Shown here one piece after another: positions 1 to 7,924 of a stretch of DNA of 63,475 nucleotides. The notes beneath the pieces were generated by a model that saw only the letters and a list, made by a program, of their open reading frames with translations, had not been told where the DNA came from and ran no database searches. Both the position numbers and the translations under genes were made by a program. Every line of letters starts with the position of its first letter. Within the stretch, counting starts at the first letter, position 1. Source of the DNA: Alphaproteobacteria bacterium (lineage in GTDB: Bacteria; Pseudomonadota; Alphaproteobacteria; Caulobacterales; Caulobacteraceae); the NCBI GenBank assembly GCA_018820205.1, contig JAHJOK010000043.1:1-63475 (forward strand), written 5' to 3'.

Positions 1-132
1 ACCGACCTGTCCCTGCACAGCCAGGCCCAGCTCAGCGCCATCGCCCGACAGCTCAACGAACGCCCCAGAAAGACCTTGCTCTACCGGACGCCTGCTGAAA
101 CCTTCGCCGAGTGTGTTGCCGCGATCAGTTGA
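1..132 (+). pseudogene. IS30-family transposase, C-terminal end only (cut by window edge)
   Basis: Reading frame 1 is open from the first base and ends at a TGA at 130-132, giving 43 residues. The segment [20 protein letters not shown] matches the conserved end of IS30-type DDE transposases, which usually read LN.RPR.TL..RTP.E.F. Because the rest lies left of the window, I cannot tell whether the gene is intact. No clear terminal inverted repeat is visible just after the stop. Its place beside an integrase fits an insertion inside a genomic island. The type label is a guess; it may be a complete transposase cut by the window edge. Confidence 0.7.
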
Positions 133-191
133 GCCCACCACCCATAGCGGACGTTCCGAATATCCGCAGTCAATTGTCGGGCGCGGTCGCG

Positions 192-683
192 CTAAGGCAG
201 GAAGCCGGCACCTGACGTCAGGTAGCGCATGCAGAGGGTCGCCAAGGGGTAGACAAGCGCGCCAGCAAACAGTGCGGCCGACGCCCACTCTAGGCGATTT
301 TCAAACGTGAGCAGGCGTCCATTTGGGTTTTCGATGTCCGTGGGCTCCGTCAAAGGCAGACCCCTCCTGAACTGCTTGAGATAGCAGTCCCAAATCTGGG
401 CTGAGAGCCCCTGACGACGGGACCTTATCGGCTGCGCTATGCCGATTGACAGAAGACCCACGGTAAACATCCAGCACGACGGCATCAGGAATGCGATCTC
501 CGCCTCCTTGGACGCACTCAAGATTCTGCTGGCTAGGGCGAGAAGCGCGCCTGCGTTGGCAACGGCAAGTGAGACCGCCCATCGATCCGACATCGCCTGG
601 TGGCGGTCGTGGTAGATGCGCAGGTTCGAAATCAGTTCGTCGAACTGGCGGTGAGCTATTTCGGCCGGAGAGAGGTCGCGCAT
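192..683 (-). CDS. Island-borne membrane protein of unknown function
   Basis: The 163-residue product is not recognised. It begins with a charged helix (about residues 1-35). Two hydrophobic segments follow near residues 39-55 and 70-85, then a basic stretch (IRSRRQGL), an amphipathic part with QIWDCYLKQFRRGL, and a third membrane segment near 134-155. It starts at an ATG with a TATAGT box only a few bases upstream, so the leader would be very short. It sits alone between a transposase end and an integrase, so it is probably element cargo. A helix plus two or three membrane passes recalls small membrane effectors such as SLATT proteins, but this is only a resemblance of shape. Confidence 0.6.
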   Translation of the reverse strand: MRDLSPAEIAHRQFDELISNLRIYHDRHQAMSDRWAVSLAVANAGALLALASRILSASKEAEIAFLMPSCWMFTVGLLSIGIAQPIRSRRQGLSAQIWDCYLKQFRRGLPLTEPTDIENPNGRLLTFENRLEWASAALFAGALVYPLATLCMRYLTSGAGFLP

Positions 684-783
684 CCTGCAACTATAGCTCA
701 GCTAAGCTGGATGCCCCAGAATCCGCTTCGCGGCTCTCCGTTCACGCTTAATAAGCTACTCCTGCTGACGTTCTGGATATGAA

Positions 784-2004
784 CTAACGGTGTCTTGCAA
801 GCGGAACGACCTCTCCGCCGGCACGGAGGCGATCAAGATAGTCGCTCCACCATTGGGCCATCACGACGCGCTCCTGCCAATGAGCGCCCCGGTGGTAGGC
901 CGCCCGGACGAGGTCCTTGCCTTTGTGGGCTAGAGCGCGCTCGATTGCGTCCGGCGACCATTTGCCGGACTCGTTCAGGAGGGTGCTCGCCGTCGAACGG
1001 AAGCCGTGCGCCGTCATCTCGTCGCCCGTGTAGCCAAGTCGGCGAAGGGCGGCGTTGATGGTGTTTTCGGACATCGGATCGAAGCGCGATCGAATCGATG
1101 GGAAGACGAAGCGGCCGTCTCCCGTCAGGCCCGCAGCTTCGCGCACCACGGCGATGGCCTGACGAGACAAGGGAACGGCGTGTTCCATGCGGGCCTTCAT
1201 CTTTTCTGCCGGGATGCGCCAGACTGCTGCGTCGAGGTCGATCTCGTCCCATTCTGCGCGTCTCAGTTCGCCGGGGCGAACAAACACCAGCGGCGAAAGC
1301 TGGAGCGCCAGCTTCGTCAGCGGCAGCCCCTCATAACCATCTATGTTGCGTAGGAGCTCCCCGACGCGCTCCGGCTCCAGGATGGCAGCGAGGTTCTTGG
1401 GCCTCCGCTTCGAAAGAGCACCGCGCAGGTCGCGAGTCGGATCGCTGGCCGCGATCTGGTTGGCGACAGCGTAGCGGAACACCTGGCCAATGAACTGGAG
1501 CGTCCGGTGGGCCTTCTCGTCATTTTTTGCGGCCTCGAATGGCCGGACAGCGTCCAGCACTTCGAAGGGTTGAATCTCGGACACTGGCCGTCCGCCGAGG
1601 CTCCGCTCCACTAGCCTGACGAACCACTCGCGTTTGGCGACGGTTGCGTCAGACAGACCATCGCGCCGGTTCTTGGCGATGTAGTCCGCAGCCACGGCGC
1701 TGAAAGTATTATCGGCGCTGACCTTGGCCGCGCGCTTGTCCCGACGCTTCTGGTCGGCCGGATCAACACCACTGGCGACCAGAGACCGCGCCCGGTCCCT
1801 GAGTTCGCGCGCTTCCTTGAGGCTAATTTCGGGGTAGCCGCCGAACGACAGCTTCTTTTCAATCCCGGCGGCAGCGCGAAACTTCATTCGCCATAGTCGC
1901 CCGCCGGCCGGGGTCACCTGAAGATAAAGGCCCTTTTCATCGGAAACCTTATAGGCCCGCTCGCGGGGTCTGAGGGCGCGGATGGCTGAGTCGGTCAGGG
2001 CCAA
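784..2004 (-). CDS. Tyrosine-type site-specific integrase (P4/DUF4102 type)
   Basis: It catalyses integration and excision of the element at the adjacent tRNA. The 406-residue product from the TTG at 2004 has an N-terminal arm-binding domain (DUF4102: LTDSAIRALRP, then GLYLQV and LSFGGYPEISLKEAR), a core-binding domain near residues 100-195, and a catalytic domain. The catalytic set is visible as R243 (FVRPGE), H333 and R336 (HGFR), H360 (AHKG) and the nucleophile Y370 (AAYHRG). The frame stays open to another TTG at 2139, but that extension crosses four GGGGGCC repeats and an AT-rich promoter-like stretch. Family members normally begin at LTD, so I chose 2004, which has AAAAAGG upstream. The gene looks intact. 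Confidence 0.9.
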   Translation of the reverse strand: MALTDSAIRALRPRERAYKVSDEKGLYLQVTPAGGRLWRMKFRAAAGIEKKLSFGGYPEISLKEARELRDRARSLVASGVDPADQKRRDKRAAKVSADNTFSAVAADYIAKNRRDGLSDATVAKREWFVRLVERSLGGRPVSEIQPFEVLDAVRPFEAAKNDEKAHRTLQFIGQVFRYAVANQIAASDPTRDLRGALSKRRPKNLAAILEPERVGELLRNIDGYEGLPLTKLALQLSPLVFVRPGELRRAEWDEIDLDAAVWRIPAEKMKARMEHAVPLSRQAIAVVREAAGLTGDGRFVFPSIRSRFDPMSENTINAALRRLGYTGDEMTAHGFRSTASTLLNESGKWSPDAIERALAHKGKDLVRAAYHRGAHWQERVVMAQWWSDYLDRLRAGGEVVPLARHR

Positions 2005-2005
2005 C

Positions 2006-2055
2006 TGGGGGCCTTTTTCTGGGGGCCTCTGCGAAGGCCCCCATAAGAGCCCCCA
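2006..2055. repeat. Four GGGGGCC-type repeats, probable integrase arm-type sites
   Basis: TGGGGGCCT occurs at 2006-2014 and 2020-2028. The reverse form AGGCCCCCA lies at 2035-2043, and AGCCCCCA at 2048-2055. They form two direct pairs facing each other, placed between the integrase start and the tRNA target. Similar G-rich repeats beside P4-type integrase genes are thought to bind the integrase N-terminal domain. The binding role is inferred. Confidence 0.55.
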
Positions 2056-2099
2056 CTTTAAGCCGACTATTGGCGAACGCCGACGAACATCGGCGATCA

Positions 2100-2139
2100 A
2101 CCGTTGGCCTAATATGCTATAATTTATTGGTTTTTTCAA
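2100..2139 (-). promoter_or_regulatory. AT-rich promoter-like stretch for the integrase
   Basis: On the minus strand TTGAAA is followed 17 bases later by CATATT, with TATAGC in between, in an AT-rich island inside very GC-rich DNA. It lies about 100-135 bases upstream of the chosen integrase start, so the transcript would carry the four GC-rich repeats in its leader. The match to a sigma-70 promoter is only partial. Confidence 0.35.
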
Positions 2140-2168
2140 CCACCGGCGCGCATTGGCGTTCAGGGTGG

Positions 2169-2244
2169 TGGTGCCGCTTAGGTGACTCGAACACCTGACC
2201 CCCGCATTACGAATGCGATGCTCTACCAGCTGAGCTAAAGCGGC
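2169..2244 (-). tRNA. tRNA-Thr (anticodon CGT), likely integration target
   Basis: The minus strand folds into a full cloverleaf of 73 bases plus an encoded CCA. The acceptor stem is GCCGCTT/AAGCGGC. The D arm contains GCTCAGCTGGTAGAGC. The anticodon loop is TTCGTAA, with anticodon CGT, which reads ACG (threonine). The T arm is AGGTG-TTCGAGT-CACCT, and the discriminator base is A. The integrase gene lies next to its 3' end, which is the usual arrangement for tRNA-targeting elements. The second attachment copy would be left of the window. Confidence 0.95.
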
Positions 2245-2289
2245 TTGTCGGCGGACGGCCCGGAGAGGCCTCAGCGCGAGTGCGGCTCT

Positions 2290-3018
2290 TTATACGTTGG
2301 TCCCCGGCTTGCCAAGCGTCGCGAGAAGGGCGTCTTCGTCGGGCGCCGTGGCGACACGCACCTCGGCGAACCCCAAGCCGGTCAGGGGCCCGGCGGCGGC
2401 GGGCGAGATGGCGAGGACAACGCGACCCTCGGTCGGTGTCGGGCGGTCTGCCAGGGCGCGGGCGGCGCGGGGGGAATGAATCATCACGGCGTCGAAGACA
2501 TCTGGCGGCGTCATCTCCGTTTCCCGGGCCTCGTAGACAACGAGGGAGGCGATGCGGGCGGCGTCGCCGACGGCGGCGGCGAGGTCTCCGGCGGGCATGG
2601 CGGCGCGGGGGTGCAGGATGCTCAGGCCCGCCCCCTCGGCGCGGATCAGGTTCGCCAGTGCGGTCAGGTCGCCATCGGCGGAGCGGACGCGGGTGAAGCC
2701 GAGCGCCTGCGCCGCGGCGGCGGTGGCGTCGCCGACGGCGAAGACAGGCAGATCAAGGATGGGCAGGTCGCGGGCGGGCGACAGGGCGGCGAAGGCGGCG
2801 ACCCCGTTGGCGCTGGTGAAGGCCAGGGCCTGGACCCCCGTCAGGTCGGGCGTCACGGGCAGGGGGCGTATCTCGAGCAGGGGCGCGACGACGGGGATGA
2901 AGCCCAGCGCGGTCAGACGGTCGGCCGTGCGCTGGGCGCCGGGGCGGGCGCGGGTGACCCAGACGCGGCGGATCCCGCCCAAATCAGACCGCGACGCTCT
3001 GGTCGCCGGCGGCGACAT
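2290..3018 (-). CDS. hemD: Uroporphyrinogen-III synthase
   Basis: It closes and inverts ring D of hydroxymethylbilane to give uroporphyrinogen III, the last common step before haem and related tetrapyrroles. The 242-residue product matches the poorly conserved HemD family: VWVTRARPGAQRTADRL at the N terminus, ALAFTSANGVAAFA in the middle, FAVGDATA, and VMIHSPRAARAL. Assignment rests on these motifs and on the position just downstream of hemC, with a 35-base overlap if the ATG at 3018 is used. A GTG at the VWVTRAR motif would shorten it by about 18 residues and remove the overlap, so the start is uncertain. Confidence 0.88.
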   Translation of the reverse strand: MSPPATRASRSDLGGIRRVWVTRARPGAQRTADRLTALGFIPVVAPLLEIRPLPVTPDLTGVQALAFTSANGVAAFAALSPARDLPILDLPVFAVGDATAAAAQALGFTRVRSADGDLTALANLIRAEGAGLSILHPRAAMPAGDLAAAVGDAARIASLVVYEARETEMTPPDVFDAVMIHSPRAARALADRPTPTEGRVVLAISPAAAGPLTGLGFAEVRVATAPDEDALLATLGKPGTNV

Positions 3019-3928
3019 GGACCTGATGACCCAGGTGTTCGCCGAGTGCGCGGGCCGGATCGGTCAGGTTGGCGTCCGCCACGGCCATCGTTCCGCCGCG
3101 CCGCCAACGGGCCGTGCCGTTGGGGGCCAGCATCTCGGTGGTCAGGGTCAGCGCGTCGCCCTCGATCACGGCATGGGCGCCGACAGCAGTGCGGCAGGAC
3201 CCCTCCAGCGCGACCATGGCCCCCCGTTCGGCGGCGATGCACAGGGCCGAGGGAGCGTGGTTCAGGGCGGCGATCCAGGCGTGCTCCGTGTCATCCTCGC
3301 GCGTTTGCAGGGCGAGCGCGCCCTGCCCCGGGGCGGGCAGGAACTCGTCGACGGACAGATACTGCCGCACCGCCTCGGTCCGGCCCAGCCGGTTCAGCCC
3401 GGCGGCGGCCAGCAAAATGGCGTCGAACTCGCCGTCGGCCGCGCGTCGCAACCGGGTGTCGATATTGCCCCTCAGCATCTCGATGTTCAGATCGGGCCGC
3501 AGCGCCAGGGCTTGGGCCTGACGCCGCAGCGAGGCGGTGCCGAGACGGGCGCCGTGCGGCAGGGCGTCGAAGTCGTCGAAGTCCTTGCTGATGAAGGCGT
3601 CGCGGGCGTCCTCGCGTTCCGGTATGGCGGCGATTGTCAGGCCGGGCGGCTGTTCGGCCGGCACGTCCTTCATCGAATGGACGGCGATGTCGATGCGGCC
3701 GTCCAGCAGGGCTTCCTCGATCTCCTTGGTGAACAGGGCCTTGCCGCCGACCTCCATCAGGCGGCGATCCTGAATGCGGTCGCCGGTGGTGACGATCTCG
3801 ACCAGGACGACCTGTTCCAGGGTCAGGTCCATGGCGGCGGCCACGGCGCGCTGCATCATGCCGGACTGGGCGAGCGCCAGGGCGGAACGACGGGTGCCGA
3901 TGCGGATCAGGGGGGCGGAAGGAACCAT
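2984..3928 (-). CDS. hemC: Hydroxymethylbilane synthase (porphobilinogen deaminase)
   Basis: It joins four porphobilinogen units into hydroxymethylbilane in the cytosol. The 314-residue length is typical. IRIGTRRSALALAQ opens the first domain. The catalytic aspartate lies in HSMKDVP (D88). C245 in LEGSCRTAVG is the attachment site for the dipyrromethane cofactor. The conserved arginine patch TASLRRQAQA and LRGNIDTRLRR are present. It is the first gene of hemC-hemD and is divergent from tsaD, with 42 bases between the two starts. This hemC/tsaD divergence is common in alphaproteobacteria. Confidence 0.97.
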   Translation of the reverse strand: MVPSAPLIRIGTRRSALALAQSGMMQRAVAAAMDLTLEQVVLVEIVTTGDRIQDRRLMEVGGKALFTKEIEEALLDGRIDIAVHSMKDVPAEQPPGLTIAAIPEREDARDAFISKDFDDFDALPHGARLGTASLRRQAQALALRPDLNIEMLRGNIDTRLRRAADGEFDAILLAAAGLNRLGRTEAVRQYLSVDEFLPAPGQGALALQTREDDTEHAWIAALNHAPSALCIAAERGAMVALEGSCRTAVGAHAVIEGDALTLTTEMLAPNGTARWRRGGTMAVADANLTDPARALGEHLGHQVHVAAGDQSVAV

Positions 3929-3970
3929 GAGGGCGTTGCGCGGGTCCGGCAGGGTCGCTACCTCGACCCG

Positions 3971-5122
3971 ATGAGCACTTTAGTGTCTGGGGCAGCCGAC
4001 TACAGCAGCGCGACCGGGGCGACAACCGATGCGGCGAAGGCTGGCGACCTGACCGTGCTGGGCCTCGAGACCAGCTGCGACGAGACCGCCGCCTCGGTCG
4101 TGCGGCTGACGCCCGACGGCCTGGCGACGGTGCTGTCCTCGGTCGTGCACTCCCAGATCGACGACCACGCGGCTTTCGGCGGCGTCGTGCCCGAGATCGC
4201 GGCCCGAAGTCACGTCGAGATGATCGACGGTGTCGCCCGCCGGGCGATGGCCGATGCGGGGCTGAGGTATGGCGACCTGGACGGGGTGGCGGCGACGGCC
4301 GGGCCGGGGCTGGTCGGCGGGGTCATGGTCGGGCTGGGTTTCGGCAAGGCCGTGGCCCTGGCGCGCGGCCTTCCGCTGGTGGCGGTGAACCATCTGGAGG
4401 GCCATGCGGTCTCGGCGCGGCTGGGGGCCAGGGTCGACTACCCATTCCTGCTGCTGCTGGTCTCGGGCGGGCACTGCCAGCTTCTCGAAGTGCGCGGGAT
4501 CGGCGACATGAGCCGGCTGGGCACGACCATTGACGACGCGGCCGGCGAGGCCTTCGACAAGATCGCCAAGGCCATGGGGCTGGGCTACCCCGGCGGTCCG
4601 GCGCTGGAAAAGATGGCCGAGACCGGCGACGGGTCGCGCTTCGACCTGCCGAGGGCGCTGCTGGGGCGCAAGGACTGCGATTTTTCGTTCTCGGGGCTGA
4701 AAACGGCGGCCTCGCGGCTGGCCCAGACCTGCGAGACGGACCAGGACCGGGCCGATCTGGCCGATGCGGTCCAGAACGCGATCGCGCGCCAGCTGTCGGA
4801 ACGGTCGGACCGGGCGATGGCGGATTATGCCGGGAAACACGACCATCTCCTGTTCGTGGTCGCCGGCGGGGTCGCGGCCAACAAGACGGTGCGGCGGGTG
4901 CTGGAGGCGACGGCGGCGAAGCGCGGGTTCGCCTTCCTGGCGCCGCCGATGGCCTATTGCACCGACAACGCGGCGATGATCGCCCTGGCGGGGGCGGAAC
5001 GGCTGCGGCTGGGGCTGGTTTCGGACATCGACGCCCCGGCGCGGCCGCGATGGCCGCTGGACGAGGCGCGCGCCCTGGCCGATCCTGTCCATCCGACCGG
5101 GCGCAAGGGCGCGAAGGCCTAG
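3971..5122 (+). CDS. tsaD: tRNA N6-threonylcarbamoyladenosine transferase
   Basis: It transfers the threonylcarbamoyl group to A37 of tRNAs that read ANN codons, working with TsaB, TsaE and TsaC. The 383-residue product has the ASKHA fold: GLETSCDETAASVV at residues 31-44, the metal-binding pair H141 and H145 in NHLEGH, VSGGHCQL, and GGVAANKTVRR near the end. The start ATG at 3971 gives an N terminus about 20 residues longer than usual (MSTLVSGAADYSS), so a later start is possible. The TsaD core is complete. Confidence 0.96.
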   Translation: MSTLVSGAADYSSATGATTDAAKAGDLTVLGLETSCDETAASVVRLTPDGLATVLSSVVHSQIDDHAAFGGVVPEIAARSHVEMIDGVARRAMADAGLRYGDLDGVAATAGPGLVGGVMVGLGFGKAVALARGLPLVAVNHLEGHAVSARLGARVDYPFLLLLVSGGHCQLLEVRGIGDMSRLGTTIDDAAGEAFDKIAKAMGLGYPGGPALEKMAETGDGSRFDLPRALLGRKDCDFSFSGLKTAASRLAQTCETDQDRADLADAVQNAIARQLSERSDRAMADYAGKHDHLLFVVAGGVAANKTVRRVLEATAAKRGFAFLAPPMAYCTDNAAMIALAGAERLRLGLVSDIDAPARPRWPLDEARALADPVHPTGRKGAKA

Positions 5123-5131
5123 CCTCAGGCG

Positions 5132-5152
5132 GACCCGCTCCGCGAGCGGGTC
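5132..5152. other. Perfect 9-bp hairpin between tsaD and gpsA
   Basis: GACCCGCTC and GAGCGGGTC flank a CGC loop. There is no T-run on either side, so it is not a standard intrinsic terminator. It lies 9 bases after the tsaD stop and may stabilise the mRNA end or slow polymerase. Confidence 0.45.
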
Positions 5153-5175
5153 GTTAGGCGAAAGAAGGACGACGC

Positions 5176-6174
5176 ATGGAATTTCGCACCGCAGGGGTCA
5201 TCGGCGCAGGCGCCTGGGGCACGGCCCTGGCCCTGGTCTGTGCGCGGGCCGGGCTGGACGTGATCCTGCAGGCGCGCGAGCCCGAGGTGGTCGAGAGCAT
5301 CACCGCGCGACGGATGAACGAGGCGTTCCTGCCGGGCGTGGTGCTGGACGAGGCGATTTCGGTGACGGCGGACCTGGCGGCACTGTCGGACTGCGACCTG
5401 GTTCTGGCGGTGCCGCCGGCGCAGTTCATGCGCGGGACCCTGGCCGCCTATGCGCCGCACCACCGGGCGGGGACGCCGATCGTGCTGTGTTCCAAGGGGA
5501 TCGAGCGCGGCTCGCTGAAGCTGATGACCGAAGTGCTGGGCGAGACCATTCCCGATGCTCCGGCCGCCGTGCTCTCGGGGCCGAGTTTCGCGGCGGACGT
5601 GTCGAAAGGCCTGCCGACGGCGGTGACGCTGGCGTGCGAGGACTCCGTTCTGGGGGAGGCCTTGATGGAGACGTTGTCGGGCCCGGCGTTCCGGCCCTAT
5701 CTGGCGACCGACCTGATCGGGGCCGAGGTGGGCGGGGCGATCAAGAACGTGCTGGCCATCGCCTGCGGCCTTTCGGAAGGGCGCAAGCTGGGCAAGTCCG
5801 CGCATGCGGCGCTGATCACGCGGGGATTCGCGGAGATGACGCGGCTGGGGATCGCCCTGGGCGGCGAGGCGGCGACGGTGGCCGGGCTGTGCGGCCTGGG
5901 CGACCTGGTCCTGACTTGCTCCAGCCCGCAGTCGAGGAACATGAGCCTGGGTCTGGCCTTGGGCGAGGGCCAGAGCATCGAACAGGCGCTGGCGGGCAAG
6001 CGGTCGGTGGCCGAGGGTTACGAGAGCGCGCCCGCCGTGCGTGAGCTGGCGCGGAAAATGGGCGTGGAAATGCCGATCTGCGAGGCGACGGCGGCGCTGC
6101 TGGCCGGGGAGACGACAGTGGAGGCCATGATCGAGGGTCTGCTGTCGCGCCCGCTGAAAGCGGAGCGGGCGTGA
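5176..6174 (+). CDS. gpsA: Glycerol-3-phosphate dehydrogenase [NAD(P)+]
   Basis: It reduces dihydroxyacetone phosphate to sn-glycerol-3-phosphate, the backbone for phospholipids. The 332-residue product begins with a Rossmann nucleotide site, [14 protein letters not shown]. Other marks are [29 protein letters not shown] and the catalytic lysine in [13 protein letters not shown]. The helical C-terminal domain contains [12 protein letters not shown]. Length and motifs are normal for the family. The next gene starts at a GTG that overlaps the stop, so the two are probably co-translated. Confidence 0.97.
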   Translation: MEFRTAGVIGAGAWGTALALVCARAGLDVILQAREPEVVESITARRMNEAFLPGVVLDEAISVTADLAALSDCDLVLAVPPAQFMRGTLAAYAPHHRAGTPIVLCSKGIERGSLKLMTEVLGETIPDAPAAVLSGPSFAADVSKGLPTAVTLACEDSVLGEALMETLSGPAFRPYLATDLIGAEVGGAIKNVLAIACGLSEGRKLGKSAHAALITRGFAEMTRLGIALGGEAATVAGLCGLGDLVLTCSSPQSRNMSLGLALGEGQSIEQALAGKRSVAEGYESAPAVRELARKMGVEMPICEATAALLAGETTVEAMIEGLLSRPLKAERA

Positions 6175-6551
6175 GCGACACGGCGCCCGCAACGGAGCGA
6201 AAACGCGTCTGGACGACGCCGGCGAACGTCGCCCTGTGCGCGTTGGACGACATCGCCGAGCCGGGCTCGCGAGGGTTCGTGCTGCAGATCGGCGAGGCGT
6301 TCTTCCACGGCTTTGTGGTCAGGAAGGATGGGGAGATCGCCGGGTATGTCGATCGCTGCCCGCATCAGGGATTTCCCATCGCCATCGAGATGGACCGGTA
6401 TCTGACGCCGGACGGGTCGCTGATCCTGTGCGGCTGGCACGGGGCGGTGTTCGAGCCGTTGTCGGGGGCCTGCGTCGGCGGGCCGTGCGCGGGCGGAAAA
6501 CTGACGCCCTGGCCGGTCAGGGCCGAGGGCGGGATCGTCAGAACCGCCTAA
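6171..6551 (+). CDS. Small Rieske [2Fe-2S] domain protein
   Basis: This is a soluble single-domain Rieske ferredoxin-like protein of 126 residues. The cluster ligands are C63 and H65 (RCPHQG) and C87 and H90 (CGWHGAVF). There is no oxygenase catalytic domain and no membrane anchor, so it is probably an electron carrier or an orphan ferredoxin subunit. Its partner is not identifiable here. The GTG start overlaps the gpsA stop by four bases (GTGA), which indicates coupling with gpsA. A role in lipid or glycerol metabolism is not shown. Confidence 0.85.
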   Translation: MSDTAPATERKRVWTTPANVALCALDDIAEPGSRGFVLQIGEAFFHGFVVRKDGEIAGYVDRCPHQGFPIAIEMDRYLTPDGSLILCGWHGAVFEPLSGACVGGPCAGGKLTPWPVRAEGGIVRTA

Positions 6552-7051
6552 CGCTTCAACCGCTTCGCATTGGCCATGGCGGCCGAGTGAATGGGCTTCA
6601 GCGCGTCGGCCTGGGCCTTCAGCAGCTGGGTGTTCAGTGTCAGCATCTGGCCCGCCGCGCGACCCCACCAGCCCATGGCGTAGTTGAACTGGGCGGTCGC
6701 GGCGCCCTGGGGCGTTGCGGCCGAGGTCATGGCGGCGGCGGCGCGCTGGGCATGACCCACCTCGGCCATCGCCGATTTGGAGGCCCGAGCGGCGAGATCG
6801 CCCAAGGTTCCCGCGACGGCGGCGGCCGAGGCGCTGATGGCCTCGACCTTTTCCGTGCTCATCAACGACATCTCGGCCATGTCGGCCTTCATCGGATTGG
6901 CCATCCCCTCGGCCATGATGTTGAGCCGGGCGGCGATCACGTCCGATGCAGCGCGCATCATCTCGCCGCCGCTCTGGGCGGTCAGGGCGGCGGAGCGGGC
7001 GTTGGCCGTGACGCGTTTGCTGTCGCGCAGCGTCTTGTCGAGCATTGTCAT
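6548..7051 (-). CDS. Phasin-family protein
   Basis: Phasins coat polyhydroxyalkanoate granules. The 167-residue product is almost all helix and rich in alanine, methionine and serine. It contains the phasin-type core EKVEAISASAAAVAGTLGDLA, followed by SKSAMAEVGHAQRAAAAMTS. It has no signal peptide or membrane segment. The start ATG at 7051 lies three codons after an upstream arginine/proline stretch that is not protein-like. It converges on the Rieske gene, overlapping by four bases at the ends. Phasin families vary in sequence, so the granule role is inferred. Confidence 0.75.
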   Translation of the reverse strand: MTMLDKTLRDSKRVTANARSAALTAQSGGEMMRAASDVIAARLNIMAEGMANPMKADMAEMSLMSTEKVEAISASAAAVAGTLGDLAARASKSAMAEVGHAQRAAAAMTSAATPQGAATAQFNYAMGWWGRAAGQMLTLNTQLLKAQADALKPIHSAAMANAKRLKR

Positions 7052-7074
7052 CGGACGGGCTTGGGCCGCTTTTC

Positions 7075-7833
7075 TCAACCGGGCAAGGTTTCGTTTGCGA
7101 ACGCGGCCACGTCCCTGATCAGGGCGGGGATGGCGGCATCGATGATGGTCTGGCCTTTTTCCGGGCTGGCCTGGCCTGGATCGGATCCGATGCGCCCGTC
7201 GGGGAAACGGGCGCGATAGTCCAGGGCGTCGCGGATCGGGCCGCTTGGCGCGATCCGGGGCGAATACTCCGCCGTCTTGATGCGGTCCGGGTAGGCGGCC
7301 TGGGTCACGGCGATCTCGGACGGGGTCGCGTGCATGCCGTGGCCGGTCGGGAACAGGCCGTTGCATACCCCCATGACCCCCGGCAGATCCCACCAGTTCT
7401 TCAGCTTGAGCACATACGGGCAGGGCTCCTCCAGGAAGCTCCATTCGGCATAGAGTTCGGAAAAGGTCGCCTCGATCGTGGCGACGTTGCCGCCGTGACC
7501 ATTCAGGAAATAGATCCGCTCGAAGCCGTGGCGGCTGAGCGACGACACCCAGTCGGTGATCGCGGCCATGAAGGTCGAGGGCCGCAGGCTGATGGTGCCG
7601 GCGAAGGCCAGGTGGTGCTGGGCCATGCCGATGTTGAAGGTCGGGGCGATCACCAGTCCGTCGTCGGTCTTCTCGGCCGCGTGGGCGATGATCTCGGGGC
7701 ACATCCAGTCGGTGCCCAGAAGGCCGGTCGGGCCGTGCTGTTCGTTGGAGCCGATCGGCACGACGACCGTCTTTGTGGTCTTCAGGCGGGCGTCGATTTC
7801 GGGCCAGGACGAATAGGCGATCAGCATGGGCAA
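7075..7833 (-). CDS. Creatininase-family amidohydrolase
   Basis: The family are metal-dependent cyclic amide hydrolases such as creatininase, FAPy hydrolases and MftE. The 252-residue product carries the metal-binding segments PIGSNEQHGP (residues 26-35), the aspartate in GTDWM, NGHGGN (111-116) and HATPSEIAVTQ. These support an active enzyme. The substrate cannot be read from the sequence. An alternative start two codons in (MLIAYSSW) is possible. Upstream, GGGCGCTA at 7841-7848 and TAGCGCCC at 7885-7892 could form a long-loop hairpin in the leader. Confidence 0.85.
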   Translation of the reverse strand: MPMLIAYSSWPEIDARLKTTKTVVVPIGSNEQHGPTGLLGTDWMCPEIIAHAAEKTDDGLVIAPTFNIGMAQHHLAFAGTISLRPSTFMAAITDWVSSLSRHGFERIYFLNGHGGNVATIEATFSELYAEWSFLEEPCPYVLKLKNWWDLPGVMGVCNGLFPTGHGMHATPSEIAVTQAAYPDRIKTAEYSPRIAPSGPIRDALDYRARFPDGRIGSDPGQASPEKGQTIIDAAIPALIRDVAAFANETLPG

Positions 7834-7924
7834 CTCTCTTGGGCGCTACGCGCGCGACGCGGTCGCTCGCTACTTGAGCGCGGATAGCGCCCGTTGGCGG
7901 CGACCGCAAACCACAGTCGCCTGA

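Noticed and set aside
2245..3591. Long plus-strand open frame opposite hemD/hemC
   Set aside because: Glycine/arginine-rich with no domain; it is a shadow of the minus-strand genes in GC-rich DNA.
5132..5152. Hairpin as terminator of tsaD
   Set aside because: The stem is perfect but no T-run follows on either strand.
7841..7892. GGGCGCTA/TAGCGCCC as a riboswitch of the creatininase gene
   Set aside because: Only eight paired bases with a 36-base loop; no known riboswitch core seen.
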